From contig JAUVUS010000058.1 in the NCBI GenBank assembly GCA_030600865.1, positions 1-9,487 on the forward strand: a stretch of DNA of 9,487 bases. The letters run 5' to 3'. Positions 5,013-9,487 of the stretch are shown here, piece after piece; position 1 is the stretch's first letter, and every line of letters starts with the position of its first letter. A model generated the notes under the pieces. It had not been told where the DNA came from and did no database searches. It worked only from the letters and a program-made list of their open reading frames with translations. Both the position numbers and the translations under genes were made by a program. This DNA comes from Bacteroidales bacterium (GTDB lineage: Bacteria; Bacteroidota; Bacteroidia; Bacteroidales; UBA12077).

Positions 5013-6884
5013 ATGACCTCATTAGATGATAATTTTAAATTGATAGACCTTTTATTTAAAGAAAATAAAACATTATTCGATAAAAATGAGATTAAGGATT
5101 CGGAAGAATTAATTTCAAAAGGAATCCTTAAAGAACAGGAAAATAATCCAGAGGTTTTAAAACTAACTCCTAATGAACAATTTTTTGAGTTTGTTTTAAA
5201 TTTCATAGAAAAAGAAACAGTTAAACAATTTCCTAACGATATTTTAAGTGCTTTTAAGTTTATTGATGAATTTAAAGAACAGAAAAGAAAAGAAAATGGT
5301 ATCAATATAATAAATGCATATGAAGAAGTTATTTTAGGACTAAAGATGCATGTCTTACATAAATTCAGAGAGAAGGAAGGTGCTGATCCAAAAGAAATTT
5401 TCTTTTCAATAGAGGATTTGGATTCAAGCGAGCATTATTTAAACGATTTTGAAAGAACATTTTTTAGGTTTCTTCCATATTCTGATTATACAATAGATGA
5501 AATTGCTGAAATAGTTATACATGTAGGGAATAAAGAATTAAGAGGATCTTCCTTAATTGATTTTTTAAGAGGATATGGAAAAATAAGTATTGAAGATGCT
5601 AATAAGTTGTTGAATACTCTAAAGGAAAGTAATAGTCATTCAAGAATTATCTCTAATTTATTAATTGGGTTATATAATGCAGGAGATATAAACAAACTAG
5701 ATTTAGTGATAGACTTAAAAAATACAAATTTAGTAGAATCCTTATTTGTATTAGGTAGAATTGATTATTCAGGAGAAAAAGAAATCGAAAAAGTTTTTGG
5801 GATCATTGAACCATTAAATTATTCAAATAAGGTAATAGCTAGCGATCAGTCATATTTATTATTCCACTTAATTAATTGTGATAAAGTTACTATAAATATA
5901 TTAGAAAAAAGCTTTGGATTATTAATTGAATTTTTAGATAAAGGTACACCTGAAATTGTAGATGATGTTTTTCATGGAATAACTCATTATTTAGATAACA
6001 ATGAAGCAGAAAAATATGAATTATTAAAAAAATACCTATCTAAAACGAGTAATTTTGATGTAATAAAGCGTTTCTTCTCTAATTTCAAAAATCCTGTATA
6101 CGTTTTTGATTTGATGATGCGTAGTTTTTCTGGAAATCCAAATTATCGTTTCCCAATAGATATATTTCAGGAAGGAATTCAACATGCTTGGAAAAAAAAT
6201 AACGAAGAAACTGAAAGGTTAATCTTGCATTTATTTAATCAACATCCTGCATTTAGTATCTTAGCAGTTAAGGTCATTTTATCAGCTCATAACGGGGTTT
6301 ACAATGTTGATTTATTAAAACTTAGAGAAAAGGAAGCTCAAATAAATGCAATAAAAGGTTTATGCAAATCGCCTATATTCTTCGATAAACTCTTACCTAT
6401 TTTATTAGAACTAAGGAAATCGGAATTTGATGAAGTTGTAGAATTATTACAAAAGGAATTGGCTGAGAAAGTCTTTTATTCTTATCAAGAAACTATATAT
6501 GAAATTATTGTCAAAGAAATAAATGATTCAAAAGAAGATAAAGCATTTATAAAACCTATTAAAAAGGCTTTAGATAGTTATGTGGAATTGAAAAAACTTA
6601 AAGAATCTATAAAAGATATAGATCCTATTGAAAATGAAAGTGATTTAATGGAATTGTATTATAGGCTTGAAAATGAAGAAAAAGCAAAAATGATGAATAA
6701 AATACATGAAGGCGAAGGAACATTTTTAGAGTTTGTAAAAAACACAGTAATTGTAAGGGGAAACTCGTGGAAAATAGGAGATAGAGAAGTTTCTCCGCTA
6801 GGGAATATTGAATCAAAAATATTAATTGATGGTAGTAGTTATCTTAATCCTGAATTATTTGAAAAGAAAATAAACAGTATATAA
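5013..6884 (+). CDS. Large helical protein of unknown family, central component of the candidate defence operon
   Basis: This 623-aa protein has no Walker motif, membrane segment or recognisable catalytic motif. Most of it (about 50-560) reads as consecutive amphipathic helices with short turns, for example LLIGLYNAGDINKLDLVIDL and ILEKSFGLLIEFLDKGTPEI, which suggests a HEAT/ARM-like solenoid scaffold. The last 65 residues differ. A charged helix (LMELYYRLENEEKAKMMNKI) is followed by a strand-rich end (TVIVRGNSWKIGDREVSPLG) finishing at KKINSI. The RGNSWKIGDREVSPLG segment looks like a conserved motif worth a search. The stop codon overlaps the next ATG (TAATG, 1-base overlap), so the two proteins are probably translationally coupled and made in similar amounts. 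A scaffold or sensor role joining the HEPN and nuclease partners is inference. Confidence 0.72.
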   Translation: MTSLDDNFKLIDLLFKENKTLFDKNEIKDSEELISKGILKEQENNPEVLKLTPNEQFFEFVLNFIEKETVKQFPNDILSAFKFIDEFKEQKRKENGINIINAYEEVILGLKMHVLHKFREKEGADPKEIFFSIEDLDSSEHYLNDFERTFFRFLPYSDYTIDEIAEIVIHVGNKELRGSSLIDFLRGYGKISIEDANKLLNTLKESNSHSRIISNLLIGLYNAGDINKLDLVIDLKNTNLVESLFVLGRIDYSGEKEIEKVFGIIEPLNYSNKVIASDQSYLLFHLINCDKVTINILEKSFGLLIEFLDKGTPEIVDDVFHGITHYLDNNEAEKYELLKKYLSKTSNFDVIKRFFSNFKNPVYVFDLMMRSFSGNPNYRFPIDIFQEGIQHAWKKNNEETERLILHLFNQHPAFSILAVKVILSAHNGVYNVDLLKLREKEAQINAIKGLCKSPIFFDKLLPILLELRKSEFDEVVELLQKELAEKVFYSYQETIYEIIVKEINDSKEDKAFIKPIKKALDSYVELKKLKESIKDIDPIENESDLMELYYRLENEEKAKMMNKIHEGEGTFLEFVKNTVIVRGNSWKIGDREVSPLGNIESKILIDGSSYLNPELFEKKINSI

Positions 6885-8641
6885 TGAACACAAAACCTAT
6901 TATAGTAGAGTCGTATTTAGAATCACTTACAGAGGAAAGTGAATTAAACAGAATTTTTCCAATACTTTTAACTTCTTTAAGTTTTGAGATATTATCAAAA
7001 CCAACGGAAAACAAAGGGCTACAAGAGTTTGGGAAAGATATTATTGCTGTAGGGAAAGATATTTTTGTAGATGAACATGATAAGTGTTATGGAAAAAAGA
7101 AAAGATTTTACTTTGAATTAAAAGGAGGAAGAGATAAAGATGTATCAAAAGAGACATTTTATAAGAATTATGGAATACAGCAATCATTAACAGAAGCAAA
7201 ACGAGTTGAGTTTAAAACAGATTATCCTGATTTTGATACCTTACCTAAAAAAATAATTCTAGTTCATAACGGAATTATAAAAGGGAATATAAGAGATGTA
7301 TATAATGGATTTATTAGTCAAGAATTCCCTAAAAATGGAGAGGTTGAATACGACAGATGGGGTATTGAGAGATTAACAGAATTGTTCTCAGATAATTTGT
7401 TTAGCGCTTATCTTTTAACAGACCAAAAGACAACAAAATTATTTAATAAAGTTTTAATTAATCTAAATGCTTCAAACAGTGTGTCAAATGATTTTATTGA
7501 ATTATTGGATATTTTATTTAAAAAAGAAAAATGGACTGGATACAAGTCAAATTTGAATAGAAAATGGATTTTACTGTTTGAAACACTTAAGCTTATTTCA
7601 TTCATTATTTATACAGAGGCAAAGGAGTATAATAATTATAATCTATCTAAAGAATATATAACCCATCTTGTATTGCGATACTGGTATTGGATATTAAATA
7701 ATAAATTAGAAGAAGATAAAAAAGTTGTTGAATATTATATGCAAACATTAAATTTTTATTTTTCGGTTTTATCTGAATATTTCCAAAGAACATTGCCAAT
7801 TGCACTCATTCTTAATGGACTATCATCAGAACATTCGGGTAGGTATGAACAAATTGGTTATACAAAAAGAACTTTTGAATATATTCAATTTTTTTGCTTT
7901 TTTACAAATGCTATTAGTTATTATAATCCTGAATTTAAGAAAGATTCTATAAAGCATCTTATAGGCATAATCAATTCAAATAGTGTTTCAATGCGCCCTC
8001 TTGTCGATATAAATTCAATCCCTATTATTGATGTTTTAAGTTTGTTTGTGAGTGTTGGGGATAAGAAAAGTGCAATTAATTATCTTAAGGGAGTAATAAA
8101 CTCTTTAAAAGATGGGAAAGAAAAATATGATAGATTACCTGATGCTCATAACAACTATGAAAGTGTAATACGATTTACTGTAACAAGTAAAAAACCTGTT
8201 TATTATTCTGATTCAACAAGTCCATTATTGGCTGTAATAATGGAATATATAGCATTATTTGATTTAGATGATGAATATGATTTGATACGGAAATTTATTA
8301 TTGACAATAAAATAGATTTAGGCATATTTACACCTCATCATGGAATAAATTCCAAATCAAAACATTTAATTCAGAATAAAGAACAAGACTTAGAAGAACA
8401 ACTTTTCTCAAAACATAGATTCAATGATGGTTATCAACACGACTTTTCTTTATTTAAAGATTTTCATGGTGAATTATGTTTTAAAGAATTTAAAAAAGAA
8501 GTTCTTAAAAGAAAGAGCGAATTTCAATATGAATACAGAACTGATAAGGCAGGTTTCCCATTCCTTCGAGATCTTGCTCATATCTATTTTCAAACACCAT
8601 ATTTCTCTGATAAATGGAGAAATGAAATTAATTTAAAATAA
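6884..8641 (+). CDS. PD-(D/E)XK-like nuclease domain fused to a long helical region
   Basis: The 585-aa product starts at an ATG sharing its A with the stop of the previous gene. The N-terminal 170 residues fit a restriction-endonuclease-like fold: helix LNRIFPILLTSLSFEILS, then EFGKDIIAVGKDIFV with Asp52 at the first acidic position, then strand RFYFELKGG with Glu78-x-Lys80 as the ExK half of the active site. These are followed by helix YGIQQSLTEAKRVEF with conserved-looking Gln99/Gln100, strand KKIILVHNG, and the WGIERLTELF helix that often closes Mrr/REase-like domains. Residues 190-585 are helical and aromatic-rich (VLRYWYWILNN, YIQFFCFFTNAISYYNP) with no motif I can name, perhaps a sensor or interaction domain. 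The ordering D...ExK supports metal-dependent DNA or RNA cleavage. Target and specificity are unknown. It is the last gene of the operon. Confidence 0.68.
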   Translation: MNTKPIIVESYLESLTEESELNRIFPILLTSLSFEILSKPTENKGLQEFGKDIIAVGKDIFVDEHDKCYGKKKRFYFELKGGRDKDVSKETFYKNYGIQQSLTEAKRVEFKTDYPDFDTLPKKIILVHNGIIKGNIRDVYNGFISQEFPKNGEVEYDRWGIERLTELFSDNLFSAYLLTDQKTTKLFNKVLINLNASNSVSNDFIELLDILFKKEKWTGYKSNLNRKWILLFETLKLISFIIYTEAKEYNNYNLSKEYITHLVLRYWYWILNNKLEEDKKVVEYYMQTLNFYFSVLSEYFQRTLPIALILNGLSSEHSGRYEQIGYTKRTFEYIQFFCFFTNAISYYNPEFKKDSIKHLIGIINSNSVSMRPLVDINSIPIIDVLSLFVSVGDKKSAINYLKGVINSLKDGKEKYDRLPDAHNNYESVIRFTVTSKKPVYYSDSTSPLLAVIMEYIALFDLDDEYDLIRKFIIDNKIDLGIFTPHHGINSKSKHLIQNKEQDLEEQLFSKHRFNDGYQHDFSLFKDFHGELCFKEFKKEVLKRKSEFQYEYRTDKAGFPFLRDLAHIYFQTPYFSDKWRNEINLK

Positions 8642-8727
8642 AGAAGAACTAAACGTAAATTAGTAATAAAGTGATCCCATTTTGAAGAAAGATATTTTAA
8701 TGCCTCTGGCACGTCATTTGTTGTTAA

Positions 8728-8743
8728 CGTGTTGTATAACACG
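8728..8743. other. Hairpin between the nuclease gene and the next gene
   Basis: CGTGTT (8728-8733) pairs exactly with AACACG (8738-8743) around loop GTAT, about 87 bp after the nuclease stop and 10 bp before the next ATG. No T-tract follows, so I do not call it a terminator. It could be an operator for the downstream gene. The flanking sequence (8700-8750) is clearly GC-richer than the operon before it. Confidence 0.35.
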
Positions 8744-8752
8744 AGCTTAAAC

Positions 8753-9190
8753 ATGATGATGCATTTAAATCAATTGAATTCTTCATTTATTTTTATTTTA
8801 TTAAATCCTTTTAACCAAGAAGCATGGGCGGATTTTGATTTATCATGTATCTATTTGAATAAGGAAGGATTTAAATTCAAACAAAGAAAAAACAAATTTA
8901 ATTGTTCTTATAAGACGATTATATTCACAACAAAACAACAACATCATTATATTGATATCGAGTTACAAAAAGCAGTTGATTTACAGTTTTTTGAGTGGTG
9001 TGTGCTATTGCTTGATTATCGAAAAAATGTGCTATCTAGGAGTTGGAAAGTAAAAAGAAAGGTAAAAGTTTATCAAACGGATTATTTTATGGAAAAGGAT
9101 GATGTTATTTATTTTAGTTTAAGTGGCCATCCTTTATTAGATATGAAAATTATGAGGATTTTGAATCGTAGGGTAAAAATAGAGACCTAG
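8753..9190 (+). CDS. Hypothetical protein of 145 aa, convergent with the XRE regulator
   Basis: The frame is open from an earlier GTG (8729), but the cluster of three ATG codons at 8753, 8756 and 8759 is the likelier start because the GTG lies inside the hairpin at 8728-8743. The protein is soluble apart from an N-terminal hydrophobic stretch (SSFIFILLNPF). It shows mixed alpha-beta character with basic patches (FKFKQRKNKF, SRSWKVKRKVKVYQ) that suggest nucleic-acid binding. No catalytic motif is visible and I do not recognise the family. It runs toward the regulator gene with only 4 bp between the two stop codons. A hypothetical gene paired with a small XRE regulator is common at the end of mobile elements, so this may be element backbone and not cargo. 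Confidence 0.62.
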   Translation: MMMHLNQLNSSFIFILLNPFNQEAWADFDLSCIYLNKEGFKFKQRKNKFNCSYKTIIFTTKQQHHYIDIELQKAVDLQFFEWCVLLLDYRKNVLSRSWKVKRKVKVYQTDYFMEKDDVIYFSLSGHPLLDMKIMRILNRRVKIET

Positions 9191-9194
9191 TGAG

Positions 9195-9437
9195 TTATTC
9201 TTTGTCTTCAAAATCAAATTCTAAGAGTTTGTGTGGCTTTATTCCTAATCCTTTTGCAAGATAGTAGATAGTTGTTAAAGTCGGGCTTCGTTCACCTCGT
9301 TCTAACCTACTTATTTGTTTAGCATCAATGCTTGTTAATTCTTCTAGCTTCTCACAAGTAAAACCTTTTTCTAATCTGGTTGCCCGTAAGTGTTTACCAA
9401 AAGCTTTTATGTACTCATCGTTGCTTAAGTAGGTCAT
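9195..9437 (-). CDS. XRE-family helix-turn-helix transcriptional regulator
   Basis: This is a minimal 80-aa Cro/CI-type regulator. Residues 17-73 fit the five-helix HTH_3 domain: LRATRLEKGFTCEKLEEL (helices 1-2), SIDAKQISRLERGERSPTL (recognition helix with the highly typical ISRLERGERSPTL segment), then TIYYLAKGLGIKPHKLLEF closing the domain. The tail FDFEDKE is acidic. There is no effector or peptidase domain, so it acts by DNA binding alone, probably as a dimer. The ATG at 9435-9437 is the only sensible start. A perfect 14-bp palindrome (9474-9487) lies 36 bp upstream and is a likely operator, implying autoregulation. Its target may be itself or a divergent gene beyond the window. Confidence 0.9.
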   Translation of the reverse strand: MTYLSNDEYIKAFGKHLRATRLEKGFTCEKLEELTSIDAKQISRLERGERSPTLTTIYYLAKGLGIKPHKLLEFDFEDKE

Positions 9438-9473
9438 GTAAGCAAATTGACTATATCTTTTTAAATAATAACA

Positions 9474-9487
9474 CTACCAATTGGTAG
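9474..9487. promoter_or_regulatory. Candidate XRE operator: perfect palindrome CTACCAATTGGTAG
   Basis: All 14 bases are self-complementary, and the window ends on the last one. It lies 36 bp upstream of the XRE start. The TTGG within it could overlap a -33 TTG promoter element for the regulator, which fits repression by steric block. The site may extend past the window end. Binding by this XRE protein is inference. Confidence 0.5.

Noticed and set aside
8729..8752. GTG start for the 145-aa hypothetical protein
   Set aside because: It lies inside a hairpin, and three consecutive ATG codons follow at 8753-8761.
1..9487. CRISPR array, tRNA, rRNA, integrase or transposase
   Set aside because: No regularly spaced identical repeats of CRISPR type, no cloverleaf sequence, and no catalytic motifs of recombinases were found in any substantial reading frame.

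Overview
This is an AT-rich, low-GC window that looks like accessory DNA from a member of the Bacteroidota. The evidence is indirect: codon use is strongly AT-biased, no clear Shine-Dalgarno sequences precede the starts, and several protein fragments resemble ones I associate with Bacteroidota mobile elements. No taxon-defining gene (rRNA, ribosomal protein, housekeeping operon) is present, so the assignment is inference. All coordinates and motifs were read by eye.

Left edge (1-1236): the C-terminal tail of an unidentified + strand gene is followed by a 340-bp non-coding stretch packed with GGTAAC/GTTACC sites, hairpins and a long imperfect inverted repeat. Next come a small probable winged-helix protein (510-968), a hairpin that may be a terminator, and the frameshifted, truncated C-terminus of an endonuclease/exonuclease/phosphatase-family gene on the minus strand. 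This fragment stops abruptly at the end of the next gene and probably marks one border of an inserted cargo block.

Cargo block (about 1237-8641): two gene sets diverge from a 625-bp intergenic region. The leftward set reads, in order, a small SWIM zinc-finger protein, a small beta-rich protein interrupted by an in-frame TAG, a SIR2-like protein and a three-helix membrane protein. The rightward set has a HEPN-like protein with an RNxxxH motif, a 623-aa helical protein of unknown family, and a 585-aa protein with a PD-(D/E)XK-like nuclease N-terminus. The last two overlap by one base. Both sets have the make-up of antiphage defence modules: a possible NAD+-targeting fold paired with a membrane protein, and a possible RNase-like HEPN paired with a nuclease. 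I cannot match the three-gene rightward operon to any named defence system, so it is the best candidate for an undescribed one.

Right edge (8642-9487): a hypothetical + strand gene converges on an XRE-type HTH regulator with only 4 bp between them. The window ends on a perfect 14-bp palindrome upstream of that regulator, a good candidate for its operator. GC content at both edges looks higher by eye than in the cargo, consistent with a defence cargo carried in an integrative or mobilizable element. No integrase, transposase, tRNA, rRNA or CRISPR array was found.
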